31,060 nt of DNA, taken from the NCBI RefSeq assembly GCF_049701175.1, contig NZ_JBNATW010000029.1, positions 1 through 31,060 on the forward strand, given 5' to 3'. This document shows positions 15,993-23,695 of this stretch, piece by piece. The position numbers and the translations under genes are program-made. The notes under the pieces were generated by a model that saw nothing but the letters and a program-made list of their open reading frames with translations, ran no database searches and was not told where the DNA came from. How positions within the stretch are numbered: position 1 is the stretch's first letter; each line of letters starts with the position of its first letter. The DNA comes from Thermovenabulum sp049701175. Its GTDB lineage: Bacteria > Bacillota > Thermosediminibacteria > Thermosediminibacterales > Thermosediminibacteraceae.

Positions 15993-17243
15993 ATGCCTGT
16001 AGTACAACTGAAATACAAGTCTTCTTATGTGGACGTGGATATACCTGATAAGAATTTATATGCTGTGTTAAATCCTGAAGACCTTCCGGGAGTAGAAGAT
16101 CCTTTCAGGGAAGTGAGAGATGCTCTGGACAATCCTATCGGGAGCATTCCCCTGAAGGAAATGGCCAAGGGAAAGAAAAATGTAGTGATTCTTGCCAGTG
16201 ACATCACGAGGCCTTCACCGTCACATATATTGGTTCCGCCTATAATTGAAGAGTTAAAAAAGGCGGGTGTAGAATACGATAACATCACTATAATATTTGG
16301 ATTGGGTTACCACAGAAAACATACAGAAGAGGAAAAGAAAAAACTGGTGGGTGAAGAAGTATACAGCAAGGTAAGGTGCATAGATCATGACATAAATGAT
16401 TGTGTATACCTGGGTACCACGAAGAGGGGTACTCCTGTGGAAGTTTTCCGGCCCGTAGCAGAAGCCGATTTGATTATTGCCACCGGCAACCTTGAATTTC
16501 ACTATAAGGCCGGTTACAGCGGAGGAGATAAAGCCCTCCTGCCGGGAGTTTGTAGCAAAAGGACCATCGAGATCAACCATGTTATGATGATAAAGCCCGG
16601 TACAATGCCAGGCAGGGCTGAGGGAAACCCCATGAGAGAAGATATAGAGGAAGCCGGGCGCATTGCAGGTGTAAATTTTATTGTCAACGCGGTTTTAAAC
16701 AGCCATAAAGAGATAGTGAAAGTAGTAGCGGGAGACCCTGTAAAAGCCCATCGCGAGGGTGCGAAGTACATCGATAAGATGTATAAGAGAAACATTGAGG
16801 AAAAGGTGGATGTGGTGATTGCTTCCTGTGGTGGATTCCCAAAGGATATAAACTTATACCAGGCGCAGAAAGGCCTGGAAAATGCCAGCTACGCAGTTAA
16901 GGACGGAGGCAGCATAATCCTACTGGCTGAATGCCGGGAAGGGTTGGGAGAACCTACTTTCGAAGATTGGATGTTGAGAGCGAAAACTCCTCATGACTGT
17001 GTTGAATGGATACAGCAGGAATTTAAACTGGGTGCTCATAAAGCTGCTGTTATCTGCATGGTCCTTGAAAGAGTAAAAGTTTACCTCATCTCAGAATTAG
17101 ATGAAAACCTGGTGAGGAACATATTTTTCATCCCAGCAAGATCAGCTCAGCAAGCCCTCGATACTGCCTTAAGAGAATATGGCGAAGAGGCAAAGGTATT
17201 GGTACTGCCATATGCCAATTCGACTCTTCCATACGTGGAATAA
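15993..17243 (+). CDS. larA: LarA-type nickel-pincer racemase/epimerase homologue
   Basis: A 416-residue protein of the lactate racemase (LarA, DUF2088) superfamily, which uses a Ni-pincer nucleotide to interconvert 2-hydroxy acids by hydride transfer. Expected residues are present at LarA-like spacing: SDITRPSP, H107 (GYHRKHTEEE), H170 (LEFHYKAGYSGG), K180 (GGDKALLPG, the pincer attachment Lys) and H196 (EINH). Cofactor genes larB, larC and larE are not in the window. The superfamily includes lactate, malate and other racemases. Here the TRAP genes, a hydro-lyase and a malic enzyme argue for malate or a related dicarboxylate rather than lactate. The symbol denotes the superfamily, not proven lactate activity. 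AGGAGGG precedes the ATG. Confidence 0.88.
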   Translation: MPVVQLKYKSSYVDVDIPDKNLYAVLNPEDLPGVEDPFREVRDALDNPIGSIPLKEMAKGKKNVVILASDITRPSPSHILVPPIIEELKKAGVEYDNITIIFGLGYHRKHTEEEKKKLVGEEVYSKVRCIDHDINDCVYLGTTKRGTPVEVFRPVAEADLIIATGNLEFHYKAGYSGGDKALLPGVCSKRTIEINHVMMIKPGTMPGRAEGNPMREDIEEAGRIAGVNFIVNAVLNSHKEIVKVVAGDPVKAHREGAKYIDKMYKRNIEEKVDVVIASCGGFPKDINLYQAQKGLENASYAVKDGGSIILLAECREGLGEPTFEDWMLRAKTPHDCVEWIQQEFKLGAHKAAVICMVLERVKVYLISELDENLVRNIFFIPARSAQQALDTALREYGEEAKVLVLPYANSTLPYVE

Positions 17244-17278
17244 AATATAATGCAAAAATGCCGGGAAAGGAGATTTAT

Positions 17279-18544
17279 ATGCACGCACTGGAAAAAATTT
17301 TAGCAAAACATGCGGGAAAAGATAAGGTAAAAGCTGGAGAGATAGTGACTTGCAAGGTGGACCTTGCAGAAGTAAATGATTTATATTTGCAGGTTGTGGA
17401 GTCTTTTAATGAAATGGGTGGCAAAAAGGTATGGGACCCCGAAAAGGTGGTATTCGTCTTTGACCATTATGCACCTGCTCCTACAATAAAATCCGCTTCT
17501 AATCACAAAGCGATGAGAGAATTTATCTGGAAACATGGCATAAAGCACCTGTTCGACATAAACACGGGGGTGTGCCATCAGGTGATGCCTGAAGCCGGAC
17601 TGGTATATCCTGGAATGCTTTTGGTGGCCACAGATTCCCATACTACCACTCATGGGGCCTTTGGAGCTTTTGGTACCGGTGTGGGAGCTACCGACCTTGC
17701 CTGCATACTCATCTCAGGGGAACTCTGGTTCAGGGTGCCTGAAGTTATAAAGATAGAGATAAATGGGAAGCTGAAACCCGGTGTCCTTCCGAAGGATGTC
17801 ATATTGCACATACTAGGTAAACTCGGCACTGAAGCTGCGGTATATAAAGCCATTGAATTTACCGGAGATACGGTAAAAAATATGAACATATCCGGTCGCA
17901 TGGTGCTCTGCAACATGTCGGTGGAGATGGGGGCCAAGACATCGTATATTCAACCCGACGAAATAACACTGAACTATTTGAAATCCCGGGGTGTCGACAT
18001 AGAAAAATTGGAAGTTCCGGAGACCGACCCTAATTATGAATACAGCGAAATTTACAATTTTGATGTATCTGACCTCTCACCCCAGGTTGCTATTCCTCAC
18101 AGCGTCGACAATGTAGTCCCGGTGGAGGCCGTAAAGGGCACCAGGGTAGACCAGGTATTTATAGGCTCTTGCACTGGCGGCAGGCTGGAAGACATAGAAT
18201 GGGCCTATAATATCTTAAAAGGAAAAAAGATAAATGAGAGGACCAGACTTGTCATCATACCTGCATCTCGAGATGTATTTCTTGAAGCCATAAGGCTAGG
18301 ATATGTGGAGGCATTGATTGATGCAGGTGCTACTTTCAGTGCACCGGGATGCGGTCCATGTTTAGGAGCACATCAAGGAGTAATTGCTCCGGGAGAAGTT
18401 TGTGTGACTACCAGTAACAGGAATTTCCCGGGGCGCATGGGTAGTACTGAAGGAGAGATATACCTTGCGTCCCCTGCAACCGCAGCAGCCTGTGCACTGG
18501 TTGGGAAAATTGTAAATCCCGAAGAATATATAGAGGAGGTCTAA
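17279..18544 (+). CDS. Aconitase-superfamily hydro-lyase, large subunit (LeuC/HacA/DmdA type)
   Basis: A 421-residue subunit from the ATG at 17279 (AAAGGAG six to seven bases upstream; the start MHALEKILAKHAGKD is typical), in preference to an in-frame codon at 17258. It holds the [4Fe-4S] cluster through C298 (GSCTGGR), C358 and C361 (GCGPCLG). Other signatures are FDHYAPAP, VATDSHTTTHGAFGAFGTGVGATD and the tail NFPGRMG. The size fits the short HacA-type class, which includes isopropylmalate isomerase, homoaconitase, dimethylmalate dehydratase and maleate/citraconate hydratases. No leuA or leuB nearby, and it sits in a sigma-54 catabolic operon, so leucine synthesis is unlikely. Confidence 0.87.
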   Translation: MHALEKILAKHAGKDKVKAGEIVTCKVDLAEVNDLYLQVVESFNEMGGKKVWDPEKVVFVFDHYAPAPTIKSASNHKAMREFIWKHGIKHLFDINTGVCHQVMPEAGLVYPGMLLVATDSHTTTHGAFGAFGTGVGATDLACILISGELWFRVPEVIKIEINGKLKPGVLPKDVILHILGKLGTEAAVYKAIEFTGDTVKNMNISGRMVLCNMSVEMGAKTSYIQPDEITLNYLKSRGVDIEKLEVPETDPNYEYSEIYNFDVSDLSPQVAIPHSVDNVVPVEAVKGTRVDQVFIGSCTGGRLEDIEWAYNILKGKKINERTRLVIIPASRDVFLEAIRLGYVEALIDAGATFSAPGCGPCLGAHQGVIAPGEVCVTTSNRNFPGRMGSTEGEIYLASPATAAACALVGKIVNPEEYIEEV

Positions 18545-18548
18545 ATAA

Positions 18549-19049
18549 ATGCAGCTTAAAATATCCGGAAGAATTTTCATCTTTGGAGACAACATAGATA
18601 CAGATCAGATTTATCCCGGAAGATATCTGGAACTTACTGCAAAAGCAGACATTGCATCCCACTGCATGGAAGGTGCAAGGCCAGGATTTGCAAAAGAAGT
18701 AAAAAAAGGCGATATAATAGTGGCGGGGAAGAACTTCGGTTGTGGTTCTTCACGGGAACATGCTGCTATTACGCTGAAAGAAGCAGGAATTAGTGCGGTA
18801 GTGGCTGAATCCTTTGCCAGAATCTTTTTCAGGAATGCTATAAATTTAGGTCTTCCAGTGATAACATGCAAACAAATTCGCGACAGAGTAAAGGAGGGCG
18901 AAATACTGGAAATAGATTTGGCAACCGGGGAAATAATAAATAGGACTACGGGAGAAATATATCAGGGAGAAGGCCTTTCAGAATTTGTACTTAGGATTAT
19001 TGAAAATGGCGGGATAAAACCGCTTTTTAAGGAGAAGTACGGCGATTAA
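18549..19049 (+). CDS. Aconitase-superfamily hydro-lyase, small subunit (LeuD/DmdB type)
   Basis: A 166-residue swivel subunit partnering the upstream LeuC-type protein; its GGAGG overlaps the end of that gene, four bases apart. Seen: DNIDTDQIYPGRYLELTAKADIASHCMEG and GKNFGCGSSREHAAITLKEAGI, the latter carrying the active-site Ser loop. The substrate-discriminating loop reads YLEL (residues 26-29), unlike YLRT of archaeal homoaconitase or YLVM/YLVY of isopropylmalate isomerases. This suggests another substrate, in context maleate, citraconate or a methylmalate. Length is normal for the short class. Confidence 0.87.
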   Translation: MQLKISGRIFIFGDNIDTDQIYPGRYLELTAKADIASHCMEGARPGFAKEVKKGDIIVAGKNFGCGSSREHAAITLKEAGISAVVAESFARIFFRNAINLGLPVITCKQIRDRVKEGEILEIDLATGEIINRTTGEIYQGEGLSEFVLRIIENGGIKPLFKEKYGD

Positions 19050-19071
19050 AAGAAAGAGGGGTAAACTAAAA

Positions 19072-20283
19072 ATGAATCTTAGAGAAGAAGCTTTAAAACT
19101 TCACGCTGAAAATCAAGGTAAGATAGAAGTAACAAGCAGAGTGCCTTTAAAGAATTACATGGATTTAAGTTTGGCTTATACACCGGGTGTGGCAGAGCCC
19201 TGCAAGGAAATAAAAAGTGATCCGGATGCCGTGTATAGATATACCTGCAAAGGTCGTATGGTAGCTGTAGTGACAGATGGTTCGGCGGTGCTGGGCCTTG
19301 GAAACATCGGAGCCATGGCCGGCATGCCCGTCATGGAAGGCAAAGCGCTTCTGTTCAAAAACTTTGGAGGCGTAGATGCCTTCCCCATCTGCCTTGACAC
19401 TCAGGATGTGGATGAGATTGTGAAGGTGGTTAAATTAATCTCACCCACTTTTGGAGGTATAAATTTAGAGGATATTTCAGCACCCAGGTGCTTTGAGATA
19501 GAAAGGCGGCTAAAACAAGAACTTGACATCCCTGTATTTCACGATGATCAGCATGGGACTGCAGTGGTAGTGCTGGCAGGAGTCATCAATGCCTTGAAAA
19601 TCGTAGAAAAAGACATAAAAGATGTAAGAGTAGTTATCAACGGTGCGGGAGCTGCCGGAGTAGCCATAACAAAACTGCTCCTTAAAGCAGGGGTAAAGGA
19701 CATTATAGTATGTGACAGGAAAGGTATCATTCACAAAGGTCGGGAAGACCTGGACTTTAGCAAAAAAGAACTTTCAGAAATAACAAATAAAAGTGGAGTA
19801 AAAGGCCACCTTGCAGATGCAATGAAAGGAGCAGATATTTTCATCGGTGTTTCTGCACCTGGTGTTGTGACAAAAAATATGGTAAAAACCATGTCCAAAG
19901 ATCCTATAGTCTTTGCCATGGCAAATCCTATACCGGAAATCTTTCCTGATGAGGCTAAAGAAGGGGGGGCGGCAGTGGTAGGAACAGGCCGATCGGATTT
20001 TCCAAATCAAATAAATAATGTACTAGCTTTTCCTGGAATCTTCAGGGGCGCCTTAGAAGTGAGGGCGAGGGAAATTAATGAGGAAATGAAACTGGCAGCC
20101 GCCCATGCTATAGCATCCCTTATAACCGATGAAGAACTCTCACCAGACTACTGCATTCCCGGAGCCTTCGATAAAAGAGTAGCCGCCTATGTGGCGAGTG
20201 AAGTGGCAAGAGCTGCCATGACCACAAAAGTAGCGAGAATCAACATAGACCCGGAAAAGTTAAAAGAGGAAATGTTAAAATAA
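19072..20283 (+). CDS. Malic enzyme, short NAD(P)-dependent form
   Basis: A 403-residue protein that oxidatively decarboxylates L-malate to pyruvate and CO2 in the cytoplasm. N-terminal catalytic motifs: LAYTPGVAEPCKEI, VVTDGSAVLGLGNIGAMAGMPVMEGKALLFK and GGINLEDISAPRCFEIE, which supplies metal and substrate ligands. The NAD-binding Rossmann motif is GAGAAG, followed by an acidic VCDRKG, which favours NAD. AMANPIPEIFPDEA and GRSDFPNQINNVLAFPGIFRGAL complete the signature. Last gene of the operon, 22 bases after the small hydro-lyase subunit, with GAGGGG before the ATG. It is the exit step feeding the dicarboxylate into central metabolism. Confidence 0.95.
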   Translation: MNLREEALKLHAENQGKIEVTSRVPLKNYMDLSLAYTPGVAEPCKEIKSDPDAVYRYTCKGRMVAVVTDGSAVLGLGNIGAMAGMPVMEGKALLFKNFGGVDAFPICLDTQDVDEIVKVVKLISPTFGGINLEDISAPRCFEIERRLKQELDIPVFHDDQHGTAVVVLAGVINALKIVEKDIKDVRVVINGAGAAGVAITKLLLKAGVKDIIVCDRKGIIHKGREDLDFSKKELSEITNKSGVKGHLADAMKGADIFIGVSAPGVVTKNMVKTMSKDPIVFAMANPIPEIFPDEAKEGGAAVVGTGRSDFPNQINNVLAFPGIFRGALEVRAREINEEMKLAAAHAIASLITDEELSPDYCIPGAFDKRVAAYVASEVARAAMTTKVARINIDPEKLKEEMLK

Positions 20284-20315
20284 TTTTAATTTTATATATT
20301 AATGGTTATTCATTT

Positions 20316-20407
20316 AGGTCGGAATGGAGGCTGGTTTTCTTTTTGAATGATTTTGACTTTTTTTATAGAAAGAAAACATGCCGCCATTGTCGACCTTTCT
20401 TTTTTAC
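20316..20407 (+). terminator. Long hairpin terminator of the TRAP-larA operon
   Basis: Outer stem AGGTCG/CGACCT (20316-20321 with 20391-20396), then ATGG/CCAT, GGC/GCC and inner GTTTTCTTT/AAAGAAAAC, followed by TTTCTTTTTT. It is unusually long (about 80 nt) for a simple terminator and might be a small mobile or processing element. DNA from 20408 to 20510 is A+T-rich with no feature seen. Confidence 0.65.
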
Positions 20408-20510
20408 TACATGCGAAAAATGCAGTAATAATATAATTATGACTATATAGTTTACAAATTGAAATTAAAATAACTAATAAAAAAAGTATATTTATAGAAT
20501 TTTTCTAATT

Positions 20511-20899
20511 AAGTCTGTGTAATTGTGTAAAAAGGATTTTTTAAAAAATGGTTAAACCACTCCCATACTCTGGTTAAAATTAACAGTGACAAAATCAAAA
20601 CCTTACTGGAGGGATGAAAAAGGCTTGTTATAATATTACCATTGATTCCGAAATTTTGCATCACTTTTTTGTAAAAGGAACTAAAAATGAGGGGATGGCC
20701 AAGCCTTTAGAATTAGTATTTATTGTTACAGCCTGGAATTCAAGGCTCCTTCGAGAAAAAAGCTTCCTTTTTGTCATAGTTGATGCCATGGCCGTGGGGT
20801 CAAGGACGGGTAAAGCTCGGTGAAAGCATATCCTTGACTCTTAAGATATTAAATCACCCGGTTCTAACCAGGGAGAATCTTACACAAAAATTTGGACTT
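20511..20899 (+). mobile_element. Internally deleted IS256-type element
   Basis: Imperfect ends beginning AAGTC with a shared TTGTGTAA block (left from 20511, right ending 20899) flank a short transposase remnant. IS256 elements are about 1.3-1.5 kb; this one is 389 bp. The right end ATCTTACACAAAAATTTGG is typical in style for the family. No target duplication was confirmed. Confidence 0.6.
20614..20823 (+). pseudogene. IS256-family transposase, internal deletion
   Basis: Sixty-nine codons with CTGGAGGG before the ATG. The first block, ITIDSEILHHFFVKGTKNEGMAKPLELV, matches the N-terminus of IS256 transposases. It is followed directly by VTAWNSRLLREKSFLFVIVDAMAV, which belongs to the region around the first catalytic Asp, roughly 120 residues further on in intact proteins. 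The rest of the DDE domain is lost. Confidence 0.7.
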
Positions 20900-20947
20900 G
20901 ATAAAAAAAATTAAAATAAATTTAACATTAATTACGATTAGATAATG

Positions 20948-20976
20948 TACAATATACAATATACAATATACAATAT
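20948..20976. repeat. Four exact copies of a 7-bp tandem repeat
   Basis: TACAATA is repeated four times without a mismatch, 37 bases before the antiporter start codon. It could lie at or just upstream of that gene's promoter; no other good -10/-35 pair was seen there. Confidence 0.85.
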
Positions 20977-21012
20977 AAATCGCCGACTATATCTGGGATA
21001 GGAGGTATTATT

Positions 21013-22236
21013 ATGAATGCTGTAGATTTCCTTGAGATTATGGCTTTAGTCATTTTATTTGGATTAATTTTTACAAAATTAAGCAGAATTATTAAACTTC
21101 CAGATGTCGTTATGTTTATTTTTGCTGGTTTTTTGTTAGGCCCATTTTGCCTCAATTTGGTTAATATTGACAAACATCCGTTAGCGTATGAATTGATCTT
21201 AACTTTTGGGGCAGCATACATACTTTATGACGGTGGAAGAGAAATCGATTTTAAGGTTCTTAGAAAAGTTAAATGGTCAGTTATATCTTTGTCAACAGTG
21301 GGAGTAATTGTATCTGCGTTTATAACTGGTTTTTTTGCTTCAAAGATTTTTAAGATGGATTTTATTTATGCACTATTGCTTGGTTCTGTAATAGCATCAA
21401 CGGATCCATCTGTATTAGTCCCATTATTCAAAAACTTAAATGTTGATGATAAGCTAAAACAAACAATAATATCTGAATCTGCTTTTAATGATGCAGCAGG
21501 TGCTATTGCGACATTTGCAGTTCTTAACATTATAACAAAAGGAACATTTTCCTTAGCGCAAAGCATTTTTGATCTTATTAAGACATCAATTGGTGGGATA
21601 TTGATTGGCGCTATCGTGGGTTACGTAGCATCGTTGCTTATTGCCCATGAAAAATATGCATGTTTTGAAGAACATCCAGCAGAAATTTCCATTGTTGCAG
21701 TTGCAGGAGCTTATGTAATAGCTACAAAATTAGGGGTTAGCGGATTTATGGCGGTATTTGTTATTGGTATGGTTTGTGGAAATAAGAAAATGTTTGGTTT
21801 ATTTATTCCGGAACAATATTATGTTACCCAAACAAGATTTAAAGAGGTTATGACTTTAATTCTTAGAATGATGATATTTATACTTTTAGGGACACATATT
21901 AATTTTCCATTGTTATTAAGGTATTGGAAAGAATCGTTATTTGTAGTAACTGCGCTTATATTTATAGCAAGACCTATTTCTGTGTTTGTTTCGATTATTT
22001 TTGATAGAAAAGCAGAATGGACTTTTAAGGAAATAATCTATCTTATGTGGGTTAGAGAAACAGGAGTTATTCCAGCTGCGCTATCAGGTATGCTATTGAC
22101 TATGAAGGTTCCTCATGCGGATATAATATCAGCTGTGACTTTTGCAACAATAATATTGACATTAACCCTTCAAGCTAGTTCGGCAAAAATTTTAGCAAAA
22201 CTTTTGAAAATAGATAGACCTTCTATGTCAAATTAA
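21013..22236 (+). CDS. Cation/proton antiporter, CPA1 (NhaP-like) family
   Basis: A 407-residue integral membrane protein with about 12 hydrophobic helices and AGGAGG ahead of the ATG. Family signatures: LPDVVMFIFAGFLLGPF near the N-terminus, YILYDGGREIDF, ASTDPSVLVPLFKNL and SESAFNDAAGAIATF. The adjacent Asn-Asp pair of the last is the ion-binding site of electroneutral Na+(K+)/H+ exchangers. The protein ends soon after the last helix, so the large cytoplasmic regulatory tail of some members is absent. It is monocistronic, flanked by mobile-element debris. The exact cation cannot be told. Confidence 0.9.
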   Translation: MNAVDFLEIMALVILFGLIFTKLSRIIKLPDVVMFIFAGFLLGPFCLNLVNIDKHPLAYELILTFGAAYILYDGGREIDFKVLRKVKWSVISLSTVGVIVSAFITGFFASKIFKMDFIYALLLGSVIASTDPSVLVPLFKNLNVDDKLKQTIISESAFNDAAGAIATFAVLNIITKGTFSLAQSIFDLIKTSIGGILIGAIVGYVASLLIAHEKYACFEEHPAEISIVAVAGAYVIATKLGVSGFMAVFVIGMVCGNKKMFGLFIPEQYYVTQTRFKEVMTLILRMMIFILLGTHINFPLLLRYWKESLFVVTALIFIARPISVFVSIIFDRKAEWTFKEIIYLMWVRETGVIPAALSGMLLTMKVPHADIISAVTFATIILTLTLQASSAKILAKLLKIDRPSMSN

Positions 22237-22271
22237 AAATAAACATTTCAGAACAAAAATTAATAAAGGTC

Positions 22272-22293
22272 AGTTGCAAAATTAAATGCAACA
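22272..22293 (+). repeat. Solo IS30-type inverted-repeat end
   Basis: AGTTGCAAAATTAAATGCAA and the following two bases match the left end of the element at 2746 at most positions. No matching partner or transposase follows, so it is an isolated end. Confidence 0.5.
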
Positions 22294-22439
22294 AATCAAA
22301 TTAATAACTTTTTAACCCACTAACTACTTTGGACAGATAGACTAAATATAATAAACTATGGTAATTGCTCAATCGTAGGAAGGAATATAAAAGAAACAAC
22401 GGAATCGGAATTAGTAAAAATCAAATAATAAGCACTAAT

Positions 22440-22620
22440 CATATTGATATTAAGAATCTTGAGAAAGAAAACGAAAGCTTTAAAAACCTACTGGGAGAAA
22501 ATGACTTGGAAATAGCAAAAAAATGCCCACATTGAATCTTTCAATAGCATCCTCGAAGATGAGTGTTTATCACGGCATGAATTTAAAACATTTGCGGAGG
22601 CTTATAAAGTAAGTATCTGA
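22440..22620 (+). pseudogene. IS3-family transposase (orfA tail fused to orfB tail), internal deletion
   Basis: NHIDIKNLEKENESFKNLLGENDLEIAKK is the leucine-zipper end of IS3 orfA. After about 22524 the frame changes to AHIESFNSILEDECLSRHEFKTFAEAYKVSI, the C-terminal block of IS3 orfB following its catalytic Glu region. Almost all of orfB, including the DDE core, is missing. Confidence 0.7.
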
Positions 22621-22822
22621 ATACGTGTATAATATTCCTTTTACCTCAGGCTCAAAATACCAAGGCTTGCGACAGAGATCAAGGGGTGGGGGATGGATAA
22701 ATGTAGGGGCCCCTTTAGGAAGGCAGTCGTTTATGCTCACCCAGCAAAGCGAACCTCTTGACGGAAGGAGCAGGGCTGGTAAACTCTTTAGGGTCAAAGG
22801 AAACTTCAACAATTGAAATTAG
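22621..22822. other. Unassigned G+C-richer stretch
   Basis: No gene, repeat or end could be assigned. Short frames exist on both strands but resemble nothing recognisable. It lies between the IS3 and IS110 fragments and is probably a rearranged remnant. Confidence 0.3.
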
Positions 22823-23039
22823 TTAAGAAAAAGAAATAAAAGTTTGAGGTATAGCTTTAAGCGCTCGTGTGATGACCTTATCGAGGTCTTTAATCTACCT
22901 TTTGAGATGCTCAATGTTTTGAAGAGTAAGGGATAAGCTTATCGCAGACCTGTTGCATTTTAGAACTAAAGCGGTAAGCCCGCCGGGCGGCTTGTTTTAG
23001 GACACTTGCAACTTCATCAGCCGAGATTATTGGGGAATG
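22823..23039 (-). pseudogene. Fragment of a second IS110-type transposase
   Basis: Minus-strand translation gives ADEVASVLKQAARRAYRFSSKMQQVCDKLIPY, then after a frame change NIEHLKR, an in-frame stop, and IKDLDKVITRALKAIPQT. This is the middle coiled segment of IS110/IS1111-type transposases that normally precedes the SVPGIGP motif. It differs in sequence from the element at 9377-10576. Both ends are missing. Confidence 0.6.
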
Positions 23040-23056
23040 TTTTGGGTTATATTTAG

Positions 23057-23297
23057 TTGAATTCCTTGTTCATCGATGCATACCAGGTCCAAGGGCAACC
23101 TGGTCAACTGGATAATACCCGGGAAGCTGGCAACTGGTATGGGAGGTGCCATGGACCTGGTGGTGGGAGCCAGAAAAGCCATCGTAGCTATGGAACATAC
23201 TGCAAAGGGCAGACACAAAATATTGAAAAGATGCACGCTTCCCCTTATCGGAATCTAGGTGGTGGATATGATTGTAACGGAAATAGGCGTAAGCTGA
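23057..23297 (+). pseudogene. 3-oxoacid CoA-transferase subunit B fragment
   Basis: DAYQV in one frame, then after a one-base shift SKGNLVNWIIPGKLATGMGGAMDLVVGARKAIVAMEHTAKGRHKILKRCTLPLIGI, then a TAG and VVDMIVTEIGVS. This is the C-terminal half of ScoB/AtoA-type subunits, which carry IPGKMVxGMGGAMDL and MEHTAKGG. The frameshift, the in-frame stop and the missing N-terminus with its catalytic Glu mark it as dead. Confidence 0.8.
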
Positions 23298-23360
23298 TTT
23301 TATTATCGATAAAAATTTTAGGCTCATAAATATATAAGTTAAGAATGAAGGGGATATGAA

Positions 23361-23667
23361 ATGACAGAAACTTTGAATACTTTCGAAATCGTTTAGAAAC
23401 AGATTAGAGCGGCCTGCGGCAAATTGGGGCTGGAGGAATCATATTATGAAGTTTTAAAAGAACCCAATGCCCAGGTAATGGCCTGGTTTATGGATGAATT
23501 CAGCGAGATTAAAGGTTACAATACCCCGGGCATAGTCACAGGGAAACCCATTATCCTTGGTGGTTCTCGAATATAAAGAGAATAACAGGACTGTAAAAGG
23601 ATATCCCGGGAGCAAAGATATATCAGGAGAAGAACTTTTGGAGCTCGATGTGGACATACTCGGATAG
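23361..23667 (+). pseudogene. Glutamate dehydrogenase with two internal deletions
   Basis: An ATG with GAAGGGG upstream opens MTETLNTFEIV, a TAG, then KQIRAACGKLGLEESYYEVLKEP, the normal N-terminus of Glu dehydrogenases. It joins directly AQVMAWFMDEFSEIKGYNTPGIVTGKPIILGGS, which lies over 80 residues later in intact enzymes, and stops. A third block, VKGYPGSKDISGEELLELDVDIL, comes from the NAD-binding domain. The substrate-binding GGGKGG Lys region is gone. About 300 bp remain of a roughly 1.25-kb gene. Confidence 0.82.
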
Positions 23668-23695
23668 TCTCTCATGGTCCCTTTGCGGAGAGAAA

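Noticed and set aside
17279..19049. Annotation as leuCD of leucine biosynthesis
   Set aside because: No leuA, leuB or ilv genes nearby, placement in a sigma-54 catabolic unit, and an unusual YLEL loop; named only by superfamily.
22570..22816. Overlapping frames of 63-80 codons on both strands
   Set aside because: No ribosome site, no family resemblance, and they run across the end of the IS3 remnant.
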